The notes beneath the pieces are model-generated. The model was not told where the DNA came from, did not search any database, and saw only the letters and a program-made list of their open reading frames with translations. 40,855 nt of DNA from Aliishimia sp045106335 (GTDB taxonomy: Bacteria; Pseudomonadota; Alphaproteobacteria; Rhodobacterales; Rhodobacteraceae), in the NCBI GenBank assembly GCA_045106335.1, contig JBGCEM010000096.1, forward strand, positions 1 through 40,855, read 5' to 3'. This document shows, in pieces, positions 1 through 8,154 of this stretch. Each line of letters opens with the position of its first letter. Position 1 is the first letter of the stretch. Both the position numbers and the translations under genes were made by a program.

Positions 1-131
1 TCCTTGGCCTGCGCGCGGCAGTGAACGACGTTTACCTGCGCCGTATGTTGCTTTGAAAGCTCGGCCGCATGGGCCAGAACAGTTGCGACCATGCCATCGC
101 CACGCACGGGTACGAGAATAGATTTAATCAT
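1..131 (-). CDS. Universal stress protein family, N-terminal fragment
   Basis: The reverse strand from 131 reads MIKSILVPVRGDG and continues for about 43 codons, leaving the window at base 1. The opening beta-strand (KSILVPVRG) followed by a helix (VLAHAAELSKQH) and a second strand (QVNVVHCRA) is the start of the UspA Rossmann-like fold. The C-terminal half, with the usual ATP-binding glycines, lies outside the window, so the subtype cannot be told. A second, unrelated Usp gene lies at 5835-6290. Family assignment is fairly good; the specific role is unknown. Confidence 0.7.
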   Translation of the reverse strand, partial: MIKSILVPVRGDGMVATVLAHAAELSKQHTAQVNVVHCRAQAK

Positions 132-500
132 CGTTTTTACCGCTTCTGTCGTCGTGCACTGGACCAACACCCAATCTCGTTTCAACGGCGATCGCACCCC
201 AATGTGCAATATATCGCCTCTTGATCCGTTAAATGAGCGCGCAATATTATTTCGTCAAGTGTTTTTATTTTGTAATTTACTTACGAACCTAATTTCGTGA
301 GCTTTTTTAAGCCGTTGTAAACTGTATGTTTTTCGGTACGCGATTGTATACGTCTCAAACCGGGCTTAGGGCACAGGCCTCGCGCCCTCAAAGCGCATGC
401 AAAACGCTTAAAGACCTAGGCGAATCGTCCCAGATTGCCCACCGCATTGATACGATGACAGCTTATGATTCCAGCTGGGCGCGTGTTTTGAAACCGACGC
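132..500. other. Intergenic region, AT-rich, no gene seen
   Basis: This 369-base gap lies between the start of the stress protein fragment (reading left) and the 3' end of the FAH hydrolase gene (also reading left). Bases 190-345 are clearly AT-richer than the surrounding coding DNA, as expected of a promoter and leader region. Short open frames here have no recognisable product, no good ribosome site and mostly extend antisense into the neighbouring gene. I see no terminator with a U-tract and no RNA gene. Confidence 0.6.
230..258 (-). promoter_or_regulatory. Possible sigma70-type promoter of the stress protein gene
   Basis: On the minus strand TTGACG (258-253) is followed after 17 bases by CATTTA (235-230), about 95 bases before the start codon at 131. 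The -35 matches the consensus well and the -10 is weak. This is pattern matching only. Confidence 0.3.
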
Positions 501-1259
501 CTATACCAAGGTCACGCCGACGCTGCCGATACCATCAATCACCACATCAACGGCCATGCCGGGCTTCACGGGCCGCGCACCAATCGAGGTCCCACAGGCG
601 ATCAGATCGCCGGGGTTCAGCGTCATATCCTGCGACAAACACTTAACGATCTGCGCAGGCGACAGGATCATGTCCGCAGCCGGATAGGATTGTCGTTCGC
701 GCTCATTGACCAACACTTTGATCGTTAGCGCACGCCAATCCACATCGGTTTCGATCACCGGCCCGACAACACCGAAGCCATCAAAACTTTTCGCACGCGT
801 CCATTGCGGGAATGATGGATCCGCGTTCAAAACACTCAACGAGGTGAAATCATTGATGCAGGTAAAGCCAAAAATCGCGTCTTCAGCCTGCGCGTCATCC
901 GCGTTCTTGCACGTCTTACCAATCACAATGCCCAGCTCGCCCTCAAACACAACACGGCCTGCGGCGGGCGGCAGCGTCACTTCTGCGCCCGGACCGCTGA
1001 GCGCAGTATCGGCTTTGAAAAAATACAAGGGATGCTCGGGATGGGCCATTCCACCCTTTTCAGCCGCTGCCTTGAAATTATTCCACAACCCGATGAATTT
1101 ACCGGGACAAAGTGGCGGCAGCATCGTCACATCGCTTAACGCAATTGCATCGCCTGTCGCGGCATCCGACCCAAGGGCAGCCCGGGGCAACAGCATGTCG
1201 TCCTCGATCACACCCGTCACGTCGGTGCCATTGCTTAATCTTGCGCGCGCCCATTTCAT
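501..1259 (-). CDS. Fumarylacetoacetate hydrolase (FAH) family protein
   Basis: A 252-residue protein with the FAH fold. These enzymes hydrolyse, hydrate or decarboxylate 2-keto or acylpyruvate compounds in the cytosol, using a divalent metal. The metal and active-site signature is present in the middle: FEGELGIVIG (paired acidic residues), then CINDFT and RAKSFDGFG, with the C-terminal DLIACGTSIG loop. I start at the ATG at 1259 because GGGGGA lies eight bases upstream; a longer frame reaches 1328 but adds an untypical N-terminus. It is the short, single-domain form (acylpyruvase or 5-carboxymethyl-2-oxo-hex-3-ene-dioate-like), and the substrate cannot be read from sequence. It follows AsmA in the same direction, 84 bases downstream. 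Confidence 0.85.
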   Translation of the reverse strand: MKWARARLSNGTDVTGVIEDDMLLPRAALGSDAATGDAIALSDVTMLPPLCPGKFIGLWNNFKAAAEKGGMAHPEHPLYFFKADTALSGPGAEVTLPPAAGRVVFEGELGIVIGKTCKNADDAQAEDAIFGFTCINDFTSLSVLNADPSFPQWTRAKSFDGFGVVGPVIETDVDWRALTIKVLVNERERQSYPAADMILSPAQIVKCLSQDMTLNPGDLIACGTSIGARPVKPGMAVDVVIDGIGSVGVTLV

Positions 1260-1343
1260 AACAAAATCCCCCGAGTATTTTTGTTTATGTTGGCAGACAT
1301 AGGCGTCGCTGCCCACTCTGCAATGCAATTGAGGCGTACAGGA

Positions 1344-3308
1344 TCAATCAAAGAGTTTCTTCAAACGATTGCCGACTTCACTTTCGATCTTGTCCTCAAT
1401 CGACTGCACTTCGTCTTCCAGTTTTTCTTTCGCTTTGGCTTCAGCTTCTTTCAGCTTTTCTTTGACTTCTTTTTCCGCAGCATCGCGCTTTGCTTTCAAT
1501 TCGCGCTCAAGCCGCTCTTTTTCAGCGTCCAAATTCAAATCCAAAGCCGCTTCTAAATCGGGTTGAATTTTGGGATCCGCCCAAGGGCCGCGAATGCGCA
1601 CAGGGATGGCCAGGCCTTTGCCTTCATTCGCTTTCAACGCTTTTGGCGTGAAGAGATAATCAATATCTTGCGCACCCAATCCGATACGACCCTCGCCCCG
1701 CGCTTCGAAATCTTGCAAATCGGCAAACAAATCCGAATTGCTGAGATTGCCGTCTTTCATGGTGTAGCTCGCCGTCAGGCTTTTGAACAAAGTTGTCCCG
1801 CCTTTGATCTGCCCTGTGCGCATCAGTTGATCCAAGTTGAAGCCCTGAAGTGTGCCTTCAGCGATCTCAAACGCACCCTGCCCCGACAGTGAGCGCATGA
1901 TTTGATCCATGGATCCCCCAACGCCCAAGAATTTGATTTGTGTGTCAGCAGTCCCGGTCACGCGTGTTACGCCCGCAAAATCATCCAGCAAGTTTTGCAC
2001 TTGAAATCCAGTGCCATTTAATGTCCCGCCGACACTTAAGCCATTGCGGTTGTTAACAACAAATTCGCCGGCAAGCGCGCCGCCATACAAGCTAATTTGG
2101 CGCAGATCGAGCACAATGCGTGACTGATCGTTACGTGCACTGACTTGTGTTTGCCCCAATTTCAACATCCCCAAATCGATGCTGTCGGCGCTGAGATTGA
2201 ACTGCCCATTAAAGGCCGCCAAACCCGAGGCATCAATAGGTTCTTGCGACCAGCCGCTACTGGGCGCAGGCGTCGCGGCGGCCCCTGAACCGCCCGTGTC
2301 CCCGCCCAAGGACGCCAAATTCAACGCGCCTGCCGACAGGTTTGCCGTAATGTTAGGCACATCCGCCAGAGTCAGATCGACATCCCCGTTGATCTGATTG
2401 CCTTGCCCCAAGCCAAGCCGCAGATCGCGCAAGGCTAGCGCATTTCCGTTTGTGAAAGTGACCTCTGTGCTTAGATCCAAGCTGCGCCCCGCGCCTTGCG
2501 GAAGGTCCAAAGCCGCCAATCCAAGGGCAGTTAAAAACCCATCTGTACTGTCTGTTTTTAGCGTGAAACGCCCGGCTGCATCCCCGTTGGTGGCGGCGCG
2601 GCCCGAAAAACTTAGCGCCCCATTTGCGGTTACGGACGCCGTGATATCACTGATAGAGCCGTCTAAAAAGCCAGCAAATTCAGCGATGTCAGCGCCAATC
2701 GTGACCGGCTGGTTCGCAGGGGACAGCGTTGCATCAATCCGCGCGGCCCCTGCCTGATCGGGCCAGGACAGGCTTAGATCAACATTGTCATAGGACAGCG
2801 GCGCGCTGCCTTGCGAGGTTAACAAAAAGCTGGCATCGGTGATTGTGACGTTCTGGATTGAGACGGACGTCTCGGACCCCGCGTCCACGGGTTGTGCGTT
2901 AGATGCGGTGTCCGTCGCAGCTTCGGAAAACACCCAACTTGCGCGACCATCTGTGCGCTGTTCCAACCGGATCACAGGTGAGGACGCGGCCACATGGGTG
3001 ATGCGGATGTCGCCGCCAAGCAGCGCGCGGGCATCCACCCCAAAACTGGCATCAGTGGCCGACAACATAACCGGTTCGTCTGCCCAATCCGGGTTGCCAA
3101 TGCTAAGGCTGCCAACTTTTGCGCCTAATACCGGCCAAACAGTCAGTGACACATCGCCGCCCAAAACCACATCACGGCCCGTGTATTTTTTCAGCTGATC
3201 CGCGGCAATATTTGCGATGCGATCGGCAGGCAGCAAAAACAGCGCCCCCACCAACAGCACGGCAGCCACCACCAAAACACCCAACAGTCGCACAATCCAA
3301 CGTAACAT
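1344..3308 (-). CDS. AsmA family protein
   Basis: A 654-residue AsmA-type protein. Residues 4-26 form one N-terminal transmembrane anchor (VRLLGVLVVAAVLLVGALFL). It is followed by the AsmA N-terminal pattern (LKKYTGRDVVLGGDVSLTVWP, then SIGNPDW), a long low-complexity beta-rich periplasmic stretch, and the AsmA C-terminal block near QIMRSLSGQGAFEIAEGTLQGFNL. The last 60 or so residues are extremely rich in Lys, Glu and Ala and should form a coiled coil (for example EKERLERELKAKRDAAEKEV). AsmA-like proteins are large inner-membrane proteins with a bridge-like periplasmic domain, linked to outer-membrane assembly and phospholipid transport. The gene is divergent from rimO with 97 bases between them. 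A GGGGAAG ribosome site precedes the ATG. Confidence 0.88.
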   Translation of the reverse strand: MLRWIVRLLGVLVVAAVLLVGALFLLPADRIANIAADQLKKYTGRDVVLGGDVSLTVWPVLGAKVGSLSIGNPDWADEPVMLSATDASFGVDARALLGGDIRITHVAASSPVIRLEQRTDGRASWVFSEAATDTASNAQPVDAGSETSVSIQNVTITDASFLLTSQGSAPLSYDNVDLSLSWPDQAGAARIDATLSPANQPVTIGADIAEFAGFLDGSISDITASVTANGALSFSGRAATNGDAAGRFTLKTDSTDGFLTALGLAALDLPQGAGRSLDLSTEVTFTNGNALALRDLRLGLGQGNQINGDVDLTLADVPNITANLSAGALNLASLGGDTGGSGAAATPAPSSGWSQEPIDASGLAAFNGQFNLSADSIDLGMLKLGQTQVSARNDQSRIVLDLRQISLYGGALAGEFVVNNRNGLSVGGTLNGTGFQVQNLLDDFAGVTRVTGTADTQIKFLGVGGSMDQIMRSLSGQGAFEIAEGTLQGFNLDQLMRTGQIKGGTTLFKSLTASYTMKDGNLSNSDLFADLQDFEARGEGRIGLGAQDIDYLFTPKALKANEGKGLAIPVRIRGPWADPKIQPDLEAALDLNLDAEKERLERELKAKRDAAEKEVKEKLKEAEAKAKEKLEDEVQSIEDKIESEVGNRLKKLFD

Positions 3309-3405
3309 TCGCTTCTTCCCCTTGTTGACCTACAGCTACGCAGAGCCGCGCCCAGTTTCAACCGCTGCTCTTTCCCCGCGCGCCTATGGACGCTATAGCG
3401 CCAGC

Positions 3406-4788
3406 ATGAGTCAAAATCCGCCAAACCTGCGCCCCGACATCGCCCCCAAAGCCACGCTGCCGCGCGCGGCACGCCCAGATCAGCCCACGATTGGGATGGT
3501 CAGCCTGGGGTGTCCTAAAGCTTTGGTGGACAGCGAACGGATCCTGACGCGACTACGTGCCGAGGGCTATGCGATCTCGCCCGACTATCACGGGGCAGAT
3601 GCGGTGATCGTGAATACCTGTGGGTTTCTGGACAGTGCCAAAGCCGAAAGTCTGGACGCCATTGGCGAGGCTTTGGACGAAAACGGCCGGGTCATCGTCA
3701 CCGGGTGTTTGGGGGCTGAGCCCGAATATATCACAGGGGCGCATCCCAAAGTATTGGCCGTTACAGGCCCCCATCAATATGAAGACGTGCTGGATGCAGT
3801 GCACAGCGCAGTGCCGCCCAGCCCGGATCCGTTTGTGGATTTACTGCCCGCCTCGGGCGTGTCGCTAACGCCGCGTCATTTCAGTTACCTCAAGATTTCC
3901 GAGGGCTGCAACCATGCCTGCAAGTTCTGTATCATCCCGGATATGCGCGGCAAGCTGGCCTCGCGCCCGCCCCGTGCCATCCTACGCGAAGCTGAAAAAC
4001 TGGTTGAGGCGGGCGTGCGCGAATTGCTGGTGATCAGTCAAGATACCTCGGCTTATGGCACCGATTGGGACCGCGACACCCGTGCGGCGGCCCGCGCAGA
4101 GTTCACCCAACCGATCACCGCTTTGGCCCGTGATCTGGGCTCGCTCGGCGCTTGGGTGCGCTTGCATTACGTCTATCCCTACCCGCATGTGTCTGAAATT
4201 ATTCCCCTAATGGCCCAAGGCCTGGTGTTGCCCTATCTGGACATTCCGTTCCAACACGCCCACCCCGAAACCCTGCGCCGTATGGCCCGCCCTGCCGCGG
4301 CCGAAAAGACCCTGGACCGCATCGCCGAGTGGCGGGATTTGTGCCCAGACATCACCCTGCGTTCGACCTTCATTGTCGGCTATCCCGGGGAAACTGAAGC
4401 GGAATTCCAAACCTTGCTGGATTGGTTGGATGAGGCGCAATTGGACCGCGTGGGCTGTTTTCAATATGAAGACGTCGCCGGTGCGCGATCGAATGGCCTT
4501 AGCGATCATGTGGCGGATGAGGTCAAGCAAGACCGCTGGGACCGCTTCATGCAAAAAGCCCAAGCCATTTCGGCTGCAAAACTGGAAGCGCGCGTGGGCC
4601 AAACTGTGCAAGTCATCGTCGATCTGGTCGAAGACGACGCCGCCACGTGTCGCACCATGGCAGATGCCCCCGAAATTGATGGCAACCTGTTCATTGATGA
4701 AGGCCATAGCGCCTTGAAACCCGGCGACATCGTCACAGTGACCATCGACGAGGCCAGTGAATACGATCTGTGGGGCTCATTGAACTAA
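3406..4788 (+). CDS. rimO: Ribosomal protein uS12 methylthiotransferase RimO
   Basis: A 460-residue radical SAM enzyme that methylthiolates Asp89 of ribosomal protein S12. The N-terminal UPF0004 domain carries three cysteines for the auxiliary [4Fe-4S] cluster (C36 in SLGCPKA, C72 in NTCGF, C101 in TGCLGAE). The radical SAM cluster motif CNHACKFC gives C168, C172 and C175. The C-terminus (about 390-460) is a TRAM domain (QTVQVIVDLVEDD...). The GCPKA, DxSAYG and VYPYPH signatures separate it from the tRNA enzyme MiaB. The start is the ATG at 3406, giving the usual length plus about 20 residues; no clear ribosome site is visible, and an internal start before IGMVSLGCPKA is possible. Confidence 0.96.
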   Translation: MSQNPPNLRPDIAPKATLPRAARPDQPTIGMVSLGCPKALVDSERILTRLRAEGYAISPDYHGADAVIVNTCGFLDSAKAESLDAIGEALDENGRVIVTGCLGAEPEYITGAHPKVLAVTGPHQYEDVLDAVHSAVPPSPDPFVDLLPASGVSLTPRHFSYLKISEGCNHACKFCIIPDMRGKLASRPPRAILREAEKLVEAGVRELLVISQDTSAYGTDWDRDTRAAARAEFTQPITALARDLGSLGAWVRLHYVYPYPHVSEIIPLMAQGLVLPYLDIPFQHAHPETLRRMARPAAAEKTLDRIAEWRDLCPDITLRSTFIVGYPGETEAEFQTLLDWLDEAQLDRVGCFQYEDVAGARSNGLSDHVADEVKQDRWDRFMQKAQAISAAKLEARVGQTVQVIVDLVEDDAATCRTMADAPEIDGNLFIDEGHSALKPGDIVTVTIDEASEYDLWGSLN

Positions 4789-4892
4789 ACAGCCCCTGCT
4801 TGCCTATTGCGGACCGCGTTGTGTGCGGCCTTGCCCGCACTTTGGCTTGGGGCTAGCGTGCGGCAAACGGTGACACATCCAAAGGGCACATT

Positions 4893-5756
4893 ATGGCAAC
4901 TGGAACCAACATTCGCACCTATTTCAACGGCACCTGGCATGCTGGGGACGTGCCGATCATGTCTGCGGCGGACCATGGTGCGTGGCTTGGATCATCGGTT
5001 TTTGACGGCGCACGGGCCGTTAACGGCCTAACCCCAGACTTAGAAGCCCATTGCGACCGAGTGAACCGCTCGGCCGAAGCATTGATGGTTAGACCCACCC
5101 ATACCGCCCCGCAGATGCTGGACATTATTGCGGAAGGGCTGAGCGCCTATCCCAAAGACGCGGCCATCTACATCCGCCCCATGTATTGGGCTATTGACGG
5201 CGACATCACTGCAATTGTGCCCCAGCCTGACGAAACGGGCTTTGCGATCTGTCTAGAAGAAATCCCCCTGGCCGCGCCAGAAGCTTCCGCCAGTTTGACA
5301 CGCACCCGCTTTCGCCGCCCCGTCTTAGAAGACGCAGTGGTCAACGCCAAAGCGGGATGCCTTTATCCCAACAATGCGCGTATGCTCGCCGAGGCACGCG
5401 CGAAGGGGTTCAACAACGCCTTGGTCACGGATGCGATGGGCAATGTGGCCGAAACTGCCACCGCCAACATCTTTATGGCCCGCGACGGCGAAGTGTTCAC
5501 CCCCATCCCCAACGGCACCTTCCTGGCTGGTATCACCCGCGCACGCCACATTGCCAATCTCCGTGCGGACGGCATTCAAGTTCACGAAAAAGTCCTGTCT
5601 TTCCAAGACTTTGAGACCGCAGACGAAGTCTTTATGTCCGGCAACATGAACAAAGTCACAGCCATTAGCGCATTTGATGACATTTCCTATCAAATGGGCC
5701 CTTTCACCCGACGCGTGCGCGAGATGTATTGGGATTGGGCGTCAAGCACCGCATGA
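4893..5756 (+). CDS. Class IV PLP aminotransferase, branched-chain amino acid type
   Basis: A 287-residue fold-type IV PLP enzyme. K153 in NAKAGCLYPN is the expected Schiff-base lysine and E187 in GNVAETATANIF the expected cofactor glutamate; the N-terminus shows FDGARAVNG. The overall pattern is that of branched-chain amino acid transaminase (IlvE), which moves the amino group between Val/Leu/Ile and 2-oxoglutarate in the cytosol. Related D-amino acid transaminases and aminodeoxychorismate lyases share the fold, so the substrate is inferred. AAAGGG lies about six bases before the ATG. It lies 104 bases after rimO in the same direction and may be separately transcribed. Confidence 0.85.
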   Translation: MATGTNIRTYFNGTWHAGDVPIMSAADHGAWLGSSVFDGARAVNGLTPDLEAHCDRVNRSAEALMVRPTHTAPQMLDIIAEGLSAYPKDAAIYIRPMYWAIDGDITAIVPQPDETGFAICLEEIPLAAPEASASLTRTRFRRPVLEDAVVNAKAGCLYPNNARMLAEARAKGFNNALVTDAMGNVAETATANIFMARDGEVFTPIPNGTFLAGITRARHIANLRADGIQVHEKVLSFQDFETADEVFMSGNMNKVTAISAFDDISYQMGPFTRRVREMYWDWASSTA

Positions 5757-5834
5757 ACGCCTGTCGCGAAATCGACGTTGCACAGCCGTTGGCCTTGGGT
5801 CATGGTTGGTGCGCATAACCACAGGACAAAACTG

Positions 5835-6290
5835 ATGCGCAAATTCCTTGTCGTGCTCGATGACACTCAAGAATGTCTAAACGCTATGCGCTTTGCAGCG
5901 ATGCGCGCCAGCCACACAGGGGGCGGTGTCACAGTGTTGTCGGTCATTCCCCCCGAGGAATTCAACCACTGGATTGGCGTGGCGGATGTTATGCGCGCCG
6001 AGGCCCGCGAACGCATTGAGGTGCATTTCGAAGTGTTCGCCAAATGGATGCGCGACAAACAAAATATCGATCCTGAGCTCATGATCCGCGAAGGCCAGCC
6101 GGCGGACGAAATTATTGCACAAGTTCAAGAAGACCCCGAAATCGGCGTGCTCGTTTTAGGGGCTGGGACAGATAAAAAAGGGCCTGGACCACTGGTGACG
6201 CAAATGTCCAAAATGGCGGCGTCCTTAACTGTGCCAATCACGATCGTTCCAGGTGATATGAGCAAAGAACGCCTTGAGGCCATCACCTAG
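5835..6290 (+). CDS. Universal stress protein (UspA family)
   Basis: A 151-residue single Usp domain. It opens with MRKFLVVLDDTQECLNAMRFA and closes with the nucleotide-binding strand and loop IGVLVLGAGTDKKGPGPLVT, where the glycines correspond to the ATP-binding G-x2-G-x9-G motif, then LTVPITIVPG. Usp proteins are cytosolic nucleotide-binding proteins induced under stress or growth arrest; the precise role is unknown. I chose the ATG at 5835 because AGGA lies nine bases upstream and homologues start at this strand. A longer frame from 5778 lacks support. It is 78 bases after the aminotransferase and could be cotranscribed with it. Confidence 0.85.
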   Translation: MRKFLVVLDDTQECLNAMRFAAMRASHTGGGVTVLSVIPPEEFNHWIGVADVMRAEARERIEVHFEVFAKWMRDKQNIDPELMIREGQPADEIIAQVQEDPEIGVLVLGAGTDKKGPGPLVTQMSKMAASLTVPITIVPGDMSKERLEAIT

Positions 6291-6311
6291 AGCGTGTTTA
6301 TGGCGCTGCGT

Positions 6312-6367
6312 CCCAAATACGTTGCCTCAAACACGTCACCTGAAACACGTCGGCTTAAACACTTCAC
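6312..6367 (+). repeat. Four tandem 14-bp repeats upstream of nfuA
   Basis: Units start at 6312, 6326, 6340 and 6354 with an exact 14-base period. Their first 12 bases are CCCAAATACGTT, CTCAAACACGTC, CTGAAACACGTC and CTTAAACACTTC, so the consensus is CTNAAACACGTC. The array ends three bases before the Irr-like box. Each unit could be a half-site for a DNA-binding protein, or the array may be an unselected tandem duplication. The regular phasing next to a promoter is seen directly; function is unknown. Confidence 0.6.
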
Positions 6368-6369
6368 GT

Positions 6370-6384
6370 TTAGAATCATTCTAA
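6370..6384 (+). promoter_or_regulatory. Irr-type iron control element upstream of nfuA
   Basis: TTAGAATCATTCTAA is a perfect inverted repeat (TTAGAAT-C-ATTCTAA). It agrees with the alphaproteobacterial Irr box, whose core is TTAGAA, three bases, TTCTAA. Irr is a Fur-family repressor/activator that senses iron through haem. The site directly abuts the putative -35 at 6389 and lies about 62 bases before the start of nfuA, an Fe-S biogenesis gene, so iron control is biologically sensible. The motif is seen; the regulator is inferred. Confidence 0.7.
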
Positions 6385-6388
6385 TCCC

Positions 6389-6418
6389 TTGACTTCCCAC
6401 AGCCCACTGCGCATATCT
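6389..6418 (+). promoter_or_regulatory. Likely sigma70-type promoter of nfuA
   Basis: TTGACT (6389-6394) matches the -35 consensus in five of six bases. A weak -10, CATATC or ATATCT, follows at 17-18 bases. It lies four bases downstream of the Irr-like palindrome and about 30 bases before the nfuA start codon, consistent with a short leader. Confidence 0.45.
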
Positions 6419-6446
6419 GTCCTACTGTTTTGAAAGGGCCCGTGAG

Positions 6447-7010
6447 ATGTTCATCCAAACTGAATCAACGCCAAATCCGGCCACATTGAAGTTCCTGCCA
6501 GGTCAAACTGTGCTGGAAGCCGGGACCGCTGATTTCCCGAACCCAGATACCGCCGACAGCTCTCCGCTGGCGCAACGCCTGTTTGCGGTCAACGATGTCA
6601 CGGGCGTGTTTTTTGGAACAGATTTCGTGACGATCACGAAGGCCGAGACCGTGGAATGGGACCATTTGAAACCCGCGCTTTTGGGCGCCATCATGGAACA
6701 TTTCCAATCCGGGCAACCTGTGATGTCGGGCGACGCTGTTGCGTCTTCGGGACATGCAGAACATACCGGTGAAGATGCTGAAGTTGTTGGTCAAATTAAA
6801 GAACTTCTGGACAGCCGCGTGCGCCCAGCTGTGGCGCAAGATGGGGGTGACATCACTTTTCACGGATTTGATCGCGGCGTGGTGTATTTGCACATGCAAG
6901 GCGCCTGCGCGGGCTGCCCATCTTCGACGTTGACGCTGAAAATGGGCATCGAAAATCTGTTGCGCCACTACATCCCAGAGGTTACCGAGGTCCGCCCCGT
7001 CGCCGTTTAA
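6447..7010 (+). CDS. nfuA: NfuA-type Fe-S cluster scaffold/carrier
   Basis: A 187-residue protein with two domains. Residues 1-90 are the Nfu N-terminal domain (MFIQTESTPNPATLKFLPG), and residues 112-187 the NifU C-terminal domain with the cluster-binding CAGC motif (C154, C157). This is the alphaproteobacterial/mitochondrial NFU1 arrangement rather than the enteric one with a degenerate A-type domain. It carries [4Fe-4S] clusters to client enzymes; aconitase, lipoyl synthase and the SdhB clusters encoded later in this window are plausible clients by analogy. The upstream Irr-like box suggests iron-dependent expression. Forty-eight bases separate it from tsaB, which may be read from the same transcript. 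Confidence 0.93.
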   Translation: MFIQTESTPNPATLKFLPGQTVLEAGTADFPNPDTADSSPLAQRLFAVNDVTGVFFGTDFVTITKAETVEWDHLKPALLGAIMEHFQSGQPVMSGDAVASSGHAEHTGEDAEVVGQIKELLDSRVRPAVAQDGGDITFHGFDRGVVYLHMQGACAGCPSSTLTLKMGIENLLRHYIPEVTEVRPVAV

Positions 7011-7060
7011 CCCTTGGGCACAACACAACGCGACTTCAGCCAATTTGGCCCGGTACACCT

Positions 7061-7630
7061 ATGATCTTGCTGGCCTTTGATACCTCTGGACCCTATTGCG
7101 CCGCAGCACTTTGGTGTGATGGAAAAATTATCCATGGCCACGCAGAGGACATGCGCAAAGGTCAAGCTGAACGCTTGATCCCAATCTTGGACGCCGTACT
7201 ACGCGCCCGTAAAATCAACTGGCGCGATCTTGATGCAATAGGTGTTGGCACCGGTCCGGGAAATTTCACAGGCATTCGAATATCCGTGTCAGCGGCACGG
7301 GGATTGGCCATGGGCTTGAACATTCCCGCCATCGGAGTGTCCATTTTTGAAGCATTACGCCAGCCGGGCCACAGCTGCGTCGCCGTTCCTGCCCCCAGAG
7401 ACACGGCCTATGTCCAAATGGGCACTGCAGATCCGATCCACATCCCGGCATCAGACGTCGACCTTTCAGCCATTTGGCCGCCTGCACCCGAAATTTTGGT
7501 TCGCAATATTGCCCAAACCGCTGCGTTGCGATGCGCGCAGCCCGAACCGGCCCCAGCGCCCCTTTATTTGCGTCCCGCCGATGCTGCCCCCCCGCGTGAC
7601 GCACCACCAGTGATTTTGGATGACGCCTAA
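7061..7630 (+). CDS. tsaB: tRNA t6A biosynthesis protein TsaB
   Basis: A 189-residue ASKHA-fold protein. It begins MILLAFDTSGPYCAAAL and contains AERLIPILDAVL and GVGTGPGNFTGIRISVSAARGLA, the TsaB signature. TsaB is the non-catalytic partner of TsaD in making the universal N6-threonylcarbamoyl-adenosine at position 37 of ANN-reading tRNAs. The C-terminal half is shorter than in E. coli (231 residues), as is common in alphaproteobacteria. Its last 11 bases overlap the following acetyltransferase gene, the usual tsaB-rimI arrangement, and suggest translational coupling. Confidence 0.93.
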   Translation: MILLAFDTSGPYCAAALWCDGKIIHGHAEDMRKGQAERLIPILDAVLRARKINWRDLDAIGVGTGPGNFTGIRISVSAARGLAMGLNIPAIGVSIFEALRQPGHSCVAVPAPRDTAYVQMGTADPIHIPASDVDLSAIWPPAPEILVRNIAQTAALRCAQPEPAPAPLYLRPADAAPPRDAPPVILDDA

Positions 7631-8009
7631 AGCGCTGGCAAACATCCACAAAGCAGCCTTTCCCAAGTCTGCTTGGACTGCCGAAAGTTTCGCGCAGCTT
7701 TTAAAAAACCCCACAACACAAGTACTAACGCGCCCGAACGCCTTTTTGATCGCCTGCGTCATCCCACCCGAAGCCGAAATTTTGACACTGGCCGTTGCAC
7801 CTGAAGTCCGGCGCACAGGTCTTGCCGCACACATGATTGAAGAGCTAAAATCGCAGCACACACATATTTTCCTGGAAGTGCGTGCCGATAACAGAGCCGC
7901 TATTCAGCTATACGAACGCAGTGGGTTCACCCTTACCGGGCGACGCGCAGGCTATTATCGCGCCACTGGGCAGCCACCCATAGACGCGCTGCTCATGGCT
8001 TGGTCTTGA
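7620..8009 (+). CDS. rimI: RimI-like GNAT N-acetyltransferase
   Basis: A 129-residue GNAT protein. The acetyl-CoA loop is seen at VAPEVRRTGLAAHMIEEL, and the C-terminal part LEVRADNRAAIQLYERSGF ... RAGYYR is typical of RimI, which acetylates the N-terminal alanine of ribosomal protein S18 in E. coli. At 129 residues it is shorter than E. coli RimI (148) because the N-terminal strand is abbreviated. The ATG at 7620 lies inside the end of tsaB, leaving no alternative upstream start. The tsaB linkage supports the RimI call, though other protein N-acetyltransferases look alike. Confidence 0.82.
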   Translation: MTPKALANIHKAAFPKSAWTAESFAQLLKNPTTQVLTRPNAFLIACVIPPEAEILTLAVAPEVRRTGLAAHMIEELKSQHTHIFLEVRADNRAAIQLYERSGFTLTGRRAGYYRATGQPPIDALLMAWS

Positions 8010-8154
8010 ATGCTTGTTTACAACGTAAATCGGCAAGAATCGGTTGACCTTCTGATTTCTGAGCGGCCTTATTAAGTGGAAGAACTTGACACCACACAAC
8101 GCCCCAGCGGTCAAACGCTGAGCACCTCGTGAAATACCAAGACAGGAGAACCTT

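Noticed and set aside
706..1302. 198-codon plus-strand frame opposite the FAH hydrolase
   Set aside because: Shadow of a gene with recognisable catalytic motifs; no ribosome site and no family resemblance.
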